64,000 bases of DNA from Chrysopilus asiliformis (lineage: Eukaryota; Arthropoda; Insecta; Diptera; Rhagionidae), in the NCBI GenBank assembly GCA_964034945.1, contig OZ035960.1, forward strand, positions 10,420,457-10,484,456, in the 5' to 3' direction. The notes under the pieces were generated by a model. That model saw only the letters and a program-made list of their open reading frames with translations. It was not told the origin of the DNA and made no database searches. Of this stretch, positions 35,763 through 49,700 are shown in pieces. The position numbers were made by a program, and so were the translations under genes. The first letter of the stretch is position 1. Each line of letters begins with the position of its first letter.

Positions 35763-38700
35763 GTAAGTGCAATACATTTTTCTATCCATATTTAAAAAAA
35801 AATCTATATATTACAAGAGAAATTATTTTTTGTTTTGGGTTTTTAATGTGTGACCTCCGGATTTTTGATATACTAGAGCAGAGAAAACAAGATGTAGACA
35901 AATACACATGATTTGCAAAAAAAAAATCAAAGCCTGAAAAATTCATGTCAATTGGTCGAATAGTTTTCAAAATCGAAATGTAGAAATTTTAATACCGATC
36001 TACTACTCACAAATCTTCTATTTGTCGAAAAGGTACCTCAAGAAATTGGGTTAAAAATTTCAAAAAAATTATTTCAATTCCATTTTTTTTACAAGGAACT
36101 TTTTCAATTGCATTTGACTTTTAATTGAAGTTGACTCAATTGCTTCTAAATAATTTCACTGATAAGTTTAAAGCATGGCTGGAAATCCATTTAAAATTGA
36201 CTCATAGTCAATGTAAACGACTTTATGAAAATTTATGACATTACTCAAAGGATCAAACAATTTCGTGATATTGCCACCACTTAACAATCTCAAGAGCCCT
36301 GCAAGGCTCTGATATGTCCCCATTCTAAAATAAATATATACATATATTTTTCGTTCTCTAGAAAACAAAAAAAAACTTGTATACACGAATATCTTTCACA
36401 CATGCATAGTAACAGAAATACATGCTCCTTAGTTTCGTGTTTTTTTTTTCTTCTTGGCACACATAAATATGCTTTGTAGTTGAAACATATACGAGTGTCC
36501 TTGCATAAATGCTTAGCAAACAACCAAATACAAGCGAGCATCAGCATAACAGCACTCAAAAATGTGGTGGTTGACAAAATCCCAGAAAATGGAGCTTATG
36601 ATAATTTATATGCATGTTTTGTGTAAACTTGTATGTTGTACCAAGCACTGAAAAGGATTTCGTAAGGCTAGAGTACATGCAGTGATATTTGTGTGAAGCT
36701 TCTTTACTGCATATGTAGTATAAAGTTTCTTATATCGAAGTGACACTTGCAAGGTCTTATTTTTTTTTTGTGGGGCTGTTAAATCCGGTTGGGTGGTCGT
36801 CGAGGGGAAAGTTACGGGCCTCTCTATTTGTCAGATTAAACTTGGTTGTCCTTTGGCGAAAATTGGGGATCAAAGTCTCTTCCTTATCGTATACACGCAT
36901 AGCATCCGATTGCTAAGGCTCGCACTTAAGTCCCAAAGATGAATCTAATTCCTCCAGATTTTTTCTTTTGTTTTCCATTCGCACTGTGTATTTTGGGATA
37001 TCCTGTTTTTCCCATATACCCCTTTTTTTGGCAACTCTCACCAAATGAGAAATGCGTTAAAACAATGTTTTATTGTTGTTGTTTTTCACTGCCAGTACGG
37101 ATGCTATTTTACTATACGAATGTAATATGTGAGATGGTGTTACAGTTCGAGTTACAGAAGAGGCAGCAAAAGGAGCCTTTTTACACACGTCAAGTGTTCT
37201 GATGTTAATTGTATATTACGAGGGGATCCAAAATAAAGGAACAGGATATACTTTTATCGGATTAAATGACAGAAAAATTAAAAGCAGTTATTTTAATAAT
37301 TAACTCGGGAGTTTAAGGGATATGCATAATAATGGCACCCTATATGGTGTAACTCTTGAGTATGAGTGGTGTTCTATTTTTATTTTTCGCATAGGAAAAA
37401 TGTATGAATGGTGAAATTACAGAGTTTACTAATTAGGCATCTAGTTTACGTATTTTGCAACATTTTTGAGTTTTCCATTCTTAAACAAGGAATCAATTAG
37501 AATGTTTGATTCTCTTAAGTAGACAAAAGCATCATCCGTATGTTAATTTCTTATGTTTCTATTTGCAAAAGAGTAAGTCATTTTCTTCGAAAACAAAAGA
37601 TATCAGTTTAATGCTTGAATGAAAGAATCTTGTTTTTTTTTTGCCTTTTTCTCTGGGTTAAAGAAGATTTTAAAAAAAAAACATCTAATTTACTAGTCAA
37701 TTTTTTTCAAATACTGAAATATACTTCCAAATCGTAATTTACTATTCATGACAAGGGTAGCCTTCATCTTCTCTTAATGTGAAGAACTTTAATGTGAAGA
37801 ATAGACCAAATAGCACATCAGGTTTCAGTTTGTGCGACCTAAAAGTGACCTGTAATTCATATCCGCGTTTAAGAAGCGTAAAAGTGCCGCTCCACATGAG
37901 AGTAATTGCCGGCGAGAACCTCTCGATAGCAGCTACTCGCAAATGGACACGTCTCTGAGAGGCACTCGCAGAAACTCGCAGAAAATCGCAGATACTCGCA
38001 AAAACTCGCAAAAACTCGCAAAAACTCGCGAGCTAGTTTCTGCGAGCTGTCAAAATTGATTCTACTCTCTAGTCGACACGCGCCCACTGAACTCTCGGAG
38101 AGTAGCTCGCCAGATACGAACGGCGTTTGAATTTCGCTAGTAGCGAACTCACCAAAGCAAGATGTCAAGAAAATCAAGATATTCGTCTTGAAAAGAGAAC
38201 AATCGCCGAAATTAACTCTCAAATGGACAACCTCCTGCGAGTAACTCTCGAGAGTTTTTGAGAGTTACTCGCCTATTTACTCTCATGTGGAGCGGCACCT
38301 TAAGAATGCGATGAGAACGACACACTGATTAATAATGTGTCTCCAAACAATAGGGTTGATGAGGTCATTGTTGATCGACGGCATGCAGTCGAAGGAAAAA
38401 GCCATTATAAAATAATACTCCACAAAAAGTTTCCATTAATTTATCGCAATAAGACTTCTTGTTCGCTGTTTCATAGGTTTTTATTTGTTTATCTCTGTTC
38501 GGTCGGTAGTCCCTGTGAGCATTCGAGGGAGAAAGATAACTCAATGAATTGTGCGATGCAATGCGTCAGATTACGCTCGCATAAAGCTTGAATCAGCTAA
38601 TTTTATTAATGGGAGCGTCTTTTTTTTTTGTGAAAGGGCAGCGTCAGAATTACAATCCTGTGTCGACATTGCAACGTGGCCAACCACTTAAAAGTGAGAG

Positions 38701-41700
38701 TAAATAATAGAGCTGCAAATTCTGAATACTGGCTCCATTTAGACTAGAATAAAAGTTAAAAGTTTTAAAATAATTTTTTTTTTTTGAAATTTAGTGCTGT
38801 GTATGGAATTTTCGTCGCCGTATGTTGAGATTGGGAATAAAACACTAAGCGTTGTATATCGAAACGTCTCAGATTGAGGTGTTGCAAATCGAGGGTTTCC
38901 TGTATAAAAAATAAATAGAATCTTCAAGAAATTTATCCTTTTTTTTAGCATATTCGTTGTCCGTAAATTACGTCACGCTCATTTTAGGCGTTTTATGTAC
39001 TAAACAGATAGGACTGCGAGGTCGACTGCGACTTCGACTGTGCCGTCGGTTACGCAGTTGACGTCGCAGTCGAAACGTGGAGTGGAACACATGGAACGTC
39101 GTGCAGCACTTCAACAACAACAAATTTGACATTTGTGTAAAAGAAATTTGTCTATCTTGTTAATAAAAATGTTTGTGGGATTTGAAAATTACCGAAAATT
39201 ATACTAATTTCGTGTTTGATGTACAGTAATTTTCTAGTGGTGTACGAACATTGCACAAAGGTTTTGGTATTGTCAGCCCAGATTTTTTCTAAAAATTTCG
39301 TTGGCACTCCACGAAATTTAGAATTTTGGCTAAAAAATACTTCGCAGTCGCAGCTGCAGTCACAGTCGACGTCCTCATGTGTGTCGCTCCATGTAAATAC
39401 CTGGTCGCTAAATTTTTCGACGTCAAACTTGACGCCGCAGTCGCAGTCACAGTCGACTTTGCAGTCCTGTGTGTTTCAGCATTTAGACTCGTAACACTTC
39501 CCGATTTTTATCTCACATCAAAAAAAACCAGTCCAATAGCTGGTTAAGCTGCATCTCAAGAAGGTCGTCGGCTTCTACAGTAAAATTTGATTCCTAGTTG
39601 GCTAATTAGATCAAGAGTAATATTTTTTATTTGTTTGTTAAAAAAAGCTCCAATGTAGTATTACTGAGATTCAATTTTCTTTCAAATCAAAAAACAAAAA
39701 AAAAATTTGAAATTTTTGGTCAAACTTCATTAAAATTTTTGGTCAAATATTAAAAATTCTGTTATAAAATATCCATCAACATGTATTGTTTAAGAACATA
39801 ATTGCCTCAAAAAAATAACCGAATTCACTAATTTGATGTTTTTATTTGTGATATATTTTTCCTAAAACGGCCCATTTAAATATTTAACTAAGTAAAATCC
39901 GCTGTTTACGCTTTCTAATTATTATATTAAATAAATGTCTTCACATATAGTAGAAAAACAAAAATAATTGGAAGGGTTTTATAATAAATCAAAATAGAAT
40001 TCATGGATAGAATTTTTCTATCTTTTTTAACATCCACATCCGACATGGAATGTATCTTGCGAAAAGAGTTAAAAAGTCTGTTCCAAATCACCGTTAATAA
40101 ATTAAATCTAAAATTTCCGAATGTTTCGTGAAAAATTTCTGTACATGCAAAACATTTTAAATATTAATATCCAAGGAAATTCAAAACATTTTCTATGATT
40201 CTGAAAAATTACTTGACGAATATTCTTTAAAATTTCCCCAGGCCACGATTTGAATTTTTCATATCGGTGTGTAGTTAAAAATCACAAAATAAAAGCATAG
40301 AAAAAAAAAACATTTTTTTTAACTGAAAAACAATACCCTAAAAGGGACGACATTTATCATTTTAGGAAATTGTGCACTCCCGTCACTCGTCGTCGTCGAT
40401 CCTGTATGCGAACATGCTGAATGTTTTGTGATGTTGAATAATGAAAACTGATATTTAATCCCAGTTTCCTCCTTAACTCCCTCGTCGAATTCAGTATTTG
40501 AACTGTAAGAGACCCAAAATATCTCACATGTGTATATCGAGAGCATAAATTCATATGGCGTTCGTATATTACTCTAACGTCATTGTGAACGTTGCGTTGT
40601 TGTGTCGTTAGAAAAGGTTTCATATACGATCTCGTCGTTCATATCGTCAACATAAACTTTTTCCTAGTCAATATTTGAAGGGCTTATAATACGAGGAGCT
40701 TATGCAAGTGTATTGTTTATCCCGTTCTAATATACATATAAATATGTCTATGGATATTTATGTTTTTTTATTCCTGTGAATCCTTACATACCGTGATATA
40801 CTTTCTCCGTATATCAGAAAGGACTTTTTGGAAGGTTTGGGATATTTTTTTTTTGTTTGGCGTTCGAAGCGATTTTTAGATTATCACGTGGTATAGCATT
40901 CTACATTCTATACGTAATACGCTGAAAATACGTAATACGGTAACCATTGCCGTACCTGCCGTACACGGACGTATTTTCGAGGGCTAAAGGATTGAGATCG
41001 TGATTGTACACCTTCCTCTTTTACCATTCATTTTGAGTGGCATCATCGTGATGAAGAATTCTGGATAAAGATCAGAAGGGATGGATGATGTATCATCACA
41101 GATTGCTGTCGCTGTGACTCTTTGTACACAAAATCAACCCATGTGTGCTTGTGTATTTGTGTGTGTATATATTGTTTGAAAAAGCGAAAAAGCGAGGACT
41201 ATATAAATCTGTATTTGAAGTTCTGAGTTGATAGGAATGTTATAGAAAAACAATACTGCCGAGACCTAGCTTCGTTATCCTGCGGTGCTTACTAAAGCGA
41301 AAGGGTTGAATGATTATCAAACATATGAGTATATATAGAGTGCAAAACTTTATCGGGACGAGAGGATGAATATAACAATAGGTGTTCCTGTATATTCAGT
41401 AAACCACATCAGTTCAGGTAGACTCATCCTGGTTGAGGGTGACGTCGGTCGGTATATTTCGTCCGGGAATAAATGTTACCCTACCAAAAATAATTAAAAA
41501 AAAACCTGATGGCAAGAAGGTGGGTAGGTTTACTTCGAGCCAAAAATGTCATGAAACAAAAGGATGGACGGATGATGCGTGCGACATTGGCAAAAATAAA
41601 CAAACTTCTCCCACACCAAAAATGCTTTCCATATTTAAAAGCCCACAGGTCTCCCATTTCCGAAAAAAAATTGTCTTTTTTTTCGCTAGAATACCTTTTT

Positions 41701-43678
41701 ATACATGGACCCAGTTTGAAAAGTTGAAGAGTTTTCTTCTTTTGTTTTGGGAAATTTCTCCTGGCGAAAACTGATATGTCAACGATTTGATGTTTTGTGT
41801 GGGCAGTGGAGTGCAACGTCAAATTGAAAAGGAACAGGAATTCCTGCAGGATATGACAAATCTTTCCATCAACCTCGACTGGCAGTGATATTACAAGGGA
41901 TGAGAGAAACAGAGAAATTCGCGGGAAAGTTTCATATTCAATTGTCTTCTTTTGAATAGATGCCATACGGCAGGTACGATTACTTGTTTATTAAACAAAA
42001 AAAAAATTATAAGGACTTGACAAAAGGTACATAAATTTCATTTAAAAGCAAATCCGATCCCATTTCTCATTCAGTCTGATGCCCGTTTACTTCTTCGTAT
42101 TCATCAATTGCCTGGAATTTGGTTTTCGGAACAATGTTCCTGTCAGTTGGCTTTCTACGCATTTCAAAAACTTTTTCTGCATCTATGTTGAGGAAAAGCA
42201 TTTTTTAACGGTATGATTTTTTACAATAGTCCTGAAATTCAAGATAGAGTTATGCCTTGAACAAGTTTTTCAATGTTACACAATATTTATTTCAAAATTT
42301 AATTCAGAAAATGTTCTGATATTCAAAAAATCACAAATTGAATTGCAAGAACCTTCCATTTTGTTTACCTAAAGTTTCAGAAATTTTATGAGAAAAATTA
42401 TCTGTTCAAAAAAAAACATTTATAATTGAAAAAAAGTTGTGTTTAATCCAAATGCATATGCGTTGGTCACACGCCGCTGTTTTGACAGCGCTAGTGGCTG
42501 TTTGGCTGTTAGCAGCCGTTTCAGCAGCACCGTGTGAACCCTAGCGCGTTACTACTAGCAGCAGCAGCGTGATGATTTTAGCAGCGCTAGTGAAGTAGAG
42601 AACGTTCTACTTTGCCAGCGCTACTAGGGATCACGTGACCCTGTCGCATGGTTTCTGAGCTGTCAAAAGTCTGATAAGTGGTAAATTTTGTTTATTGTAA
42701 CTTGTTATTTTATGTTTATTTATTTAAATTTGTGTGTAACGTTTATTATTTAAAAAATCCCCCAGATTCAAATGCCAAACCACTGTTTTGTTACTTGCCA
42801 GCGCTACTAAAGTAGAAATCGTATGAATTCTCTCAGTACGCTGGCTGCTGTTGCTACTTGCCAGCGCTACTAACCAACAGCAGCCAGCGGCTAGTAGCGC
42901 TGGCAAGTGGCAACAGCAGCCAGCGGCTGGCAAAACAGCGTCGTGTGACCGCGGCAATACCAACTGTGTTCAGTTTACAGCCAAGATTCAGGAGGACATC
43001 GGTTTTTGAGCAATGTTTCGATTTATGAACCATTTATCAGTTCAGTGGCTGTATATAAAAGCGCTAGTCCACTTAAGATCAAATCATCTGAAAATTCAGC
43101 TTAAACTAGCAGATATTGATTTTCCGTTCGTAAGAGAGAGAGATAAATATACTTATTAGAAGAGAGAGACTCGACAAACTTCAAAATTGAAGCAAGTTCT
43201 CGAATTAAAGAACAATCCGCGAAAAAATTGTTTGTCTTTCTAAATTCTTTGATCTTTGAAAATAGTTTTTTCGATAACTACGATAAAATTTTTGAATTTA
43301 GCGCTTTTTCACCCAAAAAATATTTTTGTCATAATTTTTCAATTCAATTGTGCAAGCAAAGGAAATATAACACATTTGTCTGAACCCGACTTTTCGCACA
43401 GTTTCTTGTCAATCTACGTCAATCTACATATTTCTCACATTTATATAATTTTAAGCCCACCATTTGATCTTAGGTGGACTAGGGCTATAAACTACGTTAC
43501 GGTAATTACTGTTGTTCCGAATACCCCCACCTGGATCTTTCGCCTCTCTCTCTATCTCTCTCTATCTGTCTCTCTCCCTCTCTCTCTCTATCTGTCTCTC
43601 TCCCTCTCTCTCTATCTGTCTCTCTCCCTCTATCTCTTTCCCTCTTTCTTTCTCTCTTTCTCTTTCTCTATTTCTCTT

Positions 43679-43712
<34 letters not shown>

Positions 43713-46700
43713 TTTCTATCTCTCTCTATCTATCTCTCTCCCACTCTATTTCTCTCTTGGTCTCTCTATCTTTCTCTCTTGCATGTCTTCGAGAAAATTC
43801 GCATATTTTTGTCCGTCCAACTGATTTTATTTCGGATAACGCAATTCTTAGACCCCTGTTACACGGGACAACTTTAAGCGGCAACTATTCTTAAGTATGG
43901 GCGCGAGAAGTGAGGGAAGCGGTGGCTAATGTCGCCAGTTCCGAAAGTAGAAACAAGGCGACAAAATACGCACACAAGCACAAAATCACAAAGAACGGGT
44001 TGGTGAAAGTTGTTTGCGATTTGACAGTTCGTCCAACTTCACACACACATGAAACACTCACTGTGTAATATACAGAAGTTTTCGGCAACTTGTCTCCGCG
44101 TGTAGCACAAACGTGCAACTTTTTGTATCGTGTATCGGTTTAAAGTTGCCGTGTGTAACATAGGCCTTAGAACGCTAAAAAAAATTTAATTCATGTAATT
44201 TTAATTTGAAGTGGACAAAAGCTGAATTTCGAAATAACTTGCAAGCGATGTCCAGTTTTGTTGTAAGAAAGTTTTCCATTTCTGTGGAATAGCAATATCT
44301 CCAAAGTTTAATGTGTTTTCGAATGCTGGTAAATATTTTAAATTCTCCGATTAAGATACCAAAATTTATCGATTACGGTCTAGTCGAAATCTCAATATCA
44401 CACATCGAAAAATTTTCTTAAAAAATCGTTTGATTGCTTGAAATTTTCGCGACTTGTGGTAAAACTCGTATATATACCGGAACAACTCATCACCTTTAAG
44501 TGATAAAGTCGTAACAATCCCTTTATCCGTTCCCAGAATGCCTTCATGCCCATATAAAATGACGAAGTCGGGAATCATCATCCCCTGACGGGAAGGTTAT
44601 GAAAATAAAATTAAGGAAGAAGGTTAGTATGTCTCGTGATAATCCATTCATTCGTTTTATGACATTTTCCCCAAAAAATCGTTTGTTTTGCTTGTCTCGT
44701 TTCGTTCTACACACCGCACCGTGTCCTCCTGCCGTAACCCAACACGAGGCGGGCAATCACCAGCCCCCGTGTTTCTTATCCGTATTCGCTGGAGTCGAAA
44801 CATCTCCTCGGCTACATCCCACAAAACATTCTTTCACCAAGAAAATTTTTTTTTTCGTCCTTTTCCTTTATTTTCCCTACGTTATTTTTTGTTAAGGTTT
44901 TTTTTTCTTCTGTTTCCCATCGCATCGGTTGGTGTTTGTTGTTTCTTTTCTTGTACAACTCCTTTTATACTGGCTGTTGTTGTTGTTGTTGTTATTGCTT
45001 CTGGTGCTGTCCTATTTCGTCTTCTTCTTGTTATTTTTCTTATCCCAAAAAAGGTTGTTTTTCTTTGATTGCTTTCCTTGTTGCGATATTCACTTCATCT
45101 TGATTTTTCCCGGACCTGCTCAATATAACTTTAGTGTATTGTGTACGAGTATAAGTATACGTCATATAGATTTTTTTTTCTTCTTTTTTGCTTTTTGTGT
45201 TATCTACCTACTTATACAGAATCGATACATTTATATAATATATAGATATGTGTATAATAAATGTGTATATTTGTACAAAATCTATGGTTTTATATAAGTG
45301 GCCTGATATCCTTGAATGTAAACGATGTAAATCGTAAAACTCTCTGACGTAATAAGAGGAGTAAAAGAATTTTGTTTCTTCGTACGTTTTTACTTTTCTT
45401 CTTGTCATGTTGATTCGTAAGTACATGGTGTTGAGTTTGAGTTTATGTACACACCAAAAAAAAAAACAAGCAAAAAAAAACATCCTACAGTAGAAAGGAC
45501 TATAGAAGGTTCAAATGTTCTTGAATCGAGCTCTCCTGTTCGTTACCATTTATATTAAATGATGGGAATGTGATTTTGTCTGCAGGTTGTACTCTACATA
45601 TAAAAAAAAACAAGAAAAGTATGGAAAATTCTTTCATTGAGGCATCACATATACATGCACAGGAATCATAAAAATCCGGCCTACTTCAATCATTATTTTC
45701 GCCGGTTACATAACATATATGTATTTTATATTTACCACCAAGAAACCATTGAAATCATATGATAACAGAATTAGACCCGTCATGTGTTTCCTTATAACGT
45801 CATCGCACATATGATTCTTGGTTATGCTCCGAATTACGCTGTTCTCGAATGAGTTACGCTTTTTATTAATACATGTGGAATCCGGAAGAATAATGACGGG
45901 TTTTACGACATTTTTTGTTTACACCTGCGATTTGTTCTTGAATTTCTCCACGAATTTTATTCAAAAATGATTTAACGAATTTTATTAATCTACCGCAAAA
46001 TAAATTTACTTAGCAAAAGTTGTCAAATTCCGGATGTTTTGTACGAAAAATTCAAGTTTCGGGCGTTTTTTAGGAAAAAGTTTCTGAATTTTGTGTGCTT
46101 GGCTTGGGTAAACGGCCGTACAACATGAAGTTAGTGTCGAAGAATGTCAAAGTGTCAGGTGTAAACGGCGCCTTAGATACATACAAAATTTTGTGAAATC
46201 TAAGACAAGCTACAATTGCCAGGGGCCAATCGTTACTCTATTATGTAAAATCATATTTTGAATACATTTTGTCTTTATTAATTTTTCGATACTTCGCACA
46301 GTTTTCGAGAAAGTAGAAAAAAGTATTCCATTTGTATGGGGAGGAAGGAAGGAGTTGTCCAACTGGATTTTTAAGTATAGATAAGATATCTAAAATCATA
46401 TTCTAAATACATTTTAACTTTATAAATTTATCAATACGACTCACCGTTTTCGAGAAAATTGTGAAAAACTGTTTCGTTTGTATGGGCGAGGAGGGAAGTA
46501 ATGGTCTGATTTTGCCCCTTGAAGCCACTTACGAGCAACGTAACTATGCGAAATTTCAAGTCTTTAGCTCAATCCTTTCGAAAATTATGGTGTTCACGGA
46601 CGAACAGACAGACGGACATGTGGAAATGAAACTTACTTGTCATGCCAAACAGCCTGGTGTAGTTCATTTTTGTGTCCGACAATTGCTTCGAGGTGTTACA

Positions 46701-49700
46701 AGGGTATACTAAATCGAATATTTTGCTATATGATATGAGGGGGTCAGAATGATAGTGAAGTAAGTCACTTTTCACTTTTCATTAACTAAGTCACTTTTTC
46801 ACTTAAATTAATGTTTGTAATAAATACTAATAACTACATTATTACTGATAAGACGCTTGCGGTGAATAGGGTTGGATAATATTATGAGTTTTTTACATAC
46901 ATGTTCACAAAACCCTTGATTACTCATGAAAAATGAAAAGTGACTTACTTCACTGTCATTCTAACCCCCTCATATCATACTAATATATAAAAATGAGTTG
47001 GTGTCTGTCAGTCAGTCTGTCTGTTCCTCTTTCACGCAAAAAGGGCTGAACCGATTGACTTGAAATTTGGCATGAGTGTCTGTCTGGTTCCAATTCCAAC
47101 ATAGGCATACGGAAAAGTAGCGCGAGGGGTGGGGGAGTAAGGGGAGGGGGTAAAGTGATTTCTAAACTTAGTTTTTGCGCTATGTTACTCTTTCGCGGGG
47201 AAACTACTGAACCGATTGGCCTGAAATTTGGCATAGATGTTCGTCGGGGGTCCAACCCATACATAGACCCATTAAAAAATAGCCCGAGACGTGGGGGAGT
47301 AAGGGGAGGGGCTAAAGTGATCTTGAAACTTAGCTCTTCCTCTATGTTACCCTTTCGTGGGGAAACTACCGAGCCGATTGGCATAAAGTTTAGCTCCAAC
47401 ATAGACCATCAAAAAAAATGTTCGCCTGCGGCGTAATTTTACTACAAACTTTTTTTAACTACGGGGGTTTTCCACAAACGAAAATTAGAAAAAATTCTTC
47501 ATTCCTCTTATTTGCCGTTTAAAATTTCCAGGAACACGACAATTCTTGTTGTAATAATTTTATGGAAAACGAGAAGTGGCGCCAAATACCGGTTTTGCCC
47601 TAAGCGTCGCTTTTTTGCTTGGCACTGCAATTTTTGAGAAAATAATTCAACCTCAAAATCGAGAAAATCTGGAAATATTTATGTACTAGAAACGTATCGA
47701 CTGCATACACTCACGCTTGACAGGTTGTTTTTTTTCGCACAAAAAATGCTCACGCTGTATGGGTAAAAAGAACTTTGGTTTTCATAATATGTTATCGCAT
47801 TTTAATAATGATAATTTCGATTATGTCATGTTGTCCATAATTTCTAGATATGTTGGCAAAAAGAACAAAATAAAATTTAAATGACAATACGGCCACAAAT
47901 GTAATTTTTTTATCATGAAACTGATGACCTTAACAAAATCAACTTTTTGACTGTCGATTAATGAAATTTAATGAAAATGCGAAATAGTAGTATAAATTAC
48001 AATTTTCGGTGATTTTTATTAATAGTTTGATGCGTATATTTTTACAAAACCAGTTTTTTCAACAAAAAAAAAACTTTTGATGATGTCGTTTAGTGGACAC
48101 GTGTCGCGAAATTTATATCTGACCAATTAATCGGAAAACTGAAGCGTAAACAAAACAACCGCTTCATCCATTTTTACTAACTTATCATAAAAATTTTCGT
48201 TCATACGTGGAAAACAAACCACATTTCCATTCAATGTTATATACATATAATAATTAGTGATAAGAGCGATGAGAATTACAGTAAAGCAGTTAAAGTCTAT
48301 ATTATCATCATAGATGTATAGCCAAACACTAATCAAAATAAACATTTACCTGTACTAATGTTATTTACTGTTTATTTTTATATAAATTTCGCGGAAATTT
48401 TTTTTTGGTCTTAATCAAATAGGTCATATTTTTGTGGCTACGTAGTATTTATAGATATTGAAAATTTTATTTTCGAAACTGTTGCATTTTTTGTTATCAC
48501 TCATTATAGTACGATACTAAATATACGAAGAAGTATCCAAAATTACGATGGTTCAAATTCGTATTATTTGACTTCGAATTTGATGCGCTTACGGCAACAT
48601 TTAAATGCACACGCCCCGCCTGATATAACTCAGTTCTGGATTCGCTAATTAAATAAAAACGAACCACAAGAAAAAAAAATATCTTGTTAGTAATATTAAT
48701 AAATATATTTTTGCGTTTTCCGTCATTAAGCGCATAACATTTTAAGCGATACATCGAAATAGAAAAAATGCGCCATAGAAATTCAGTTCATTCGCATTAT
48801 GCATGTGTGTGACACACTTTTCTTGGAATAAAAATAGGCCAAACTCGCTTATTTTTTTTTTGAATTGCTGTTTACTGCTGGTGAATAGCACAAGAAAATG
48901 TGTAGAAAAAATAAATTCGATGTATTTTTGTAATCAAAAGTTGCATGTACTCGTGTATGTCACATGTTGAAGCATTTTTCTACTATAATATGAGCATATC
49001 AGCTCAAGTACAATAAAATTTTTTTGGGAGTATTGTATTATGACGACAACAACGCATCGCGCCAAACCGCCCAAAAATGCTGCTTCTTCACTAATCGGAC
49101 CCAACTATATGGGGATGGGACCCATCTATATTAGGTTGAAAAAAAAAATAGATTGAGCCAATGCGCGTTTATTCACCATGGCCGGCCAGTGTTTTACTAC
49201 ACACAGTTTAGATTTTTCGTATAGTTTACAAGGCCTAGCCCAATATATATGATTGCATCAAAAAATAGACAAAATTCATACGCACACCATCAGAATAATT
49301 GATAGTGTTATATTAACTGATGATATTGTAATAGTGGGCTATTAAATAAATAGAACGGTCGAAAAAATGCGCAATAATAACGTTATTTGCTGCATTAATA
49401 TAATTTTTGAGAGGCTTCACAAAATGAATTTCATGTCAAGTAAAAATAATACAGTGGGAGGCTGAGAGGGATATTTTACACCCCCTTGAAAACTGACGGA
49501 GCTTGAAGTAAAAAATTCGTGAACGTCTCGGTTTGTGGTTTAAGAACTACTTTTTAGCCCAAAAAATGCCTCCATTGCATTTTTTGTTGTGAACAAAAAA
49601 CAATACAATTATTATTTTTGTGGATGTTTTCCCATCCAAATTCGCCCCAAACAGGTCAGGCATGGTTACACTGAAACTCCATCAGGAGCCTGTTTCTGGT

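Noticed and set aside
41481..41966. 161-codon minus-strand frame in the long intron
   Set aside because: AT-rich chance frame without domains or coding bias; an overlapping + frame is equally open.
43256..43894. 212-codon Leu/Ser-rich frame
   Set aside because: Most of it is a TCTC simple repeat; the rest has no recognisable domain or coding bias.
46980..47402. 140-codon minus-strand frame with repeated PNFRPIGSVV-like segments
   Set aside because: The same peptide is read from the repeat at 12504-12710; it is two modules of an interspersed element, not a gene.
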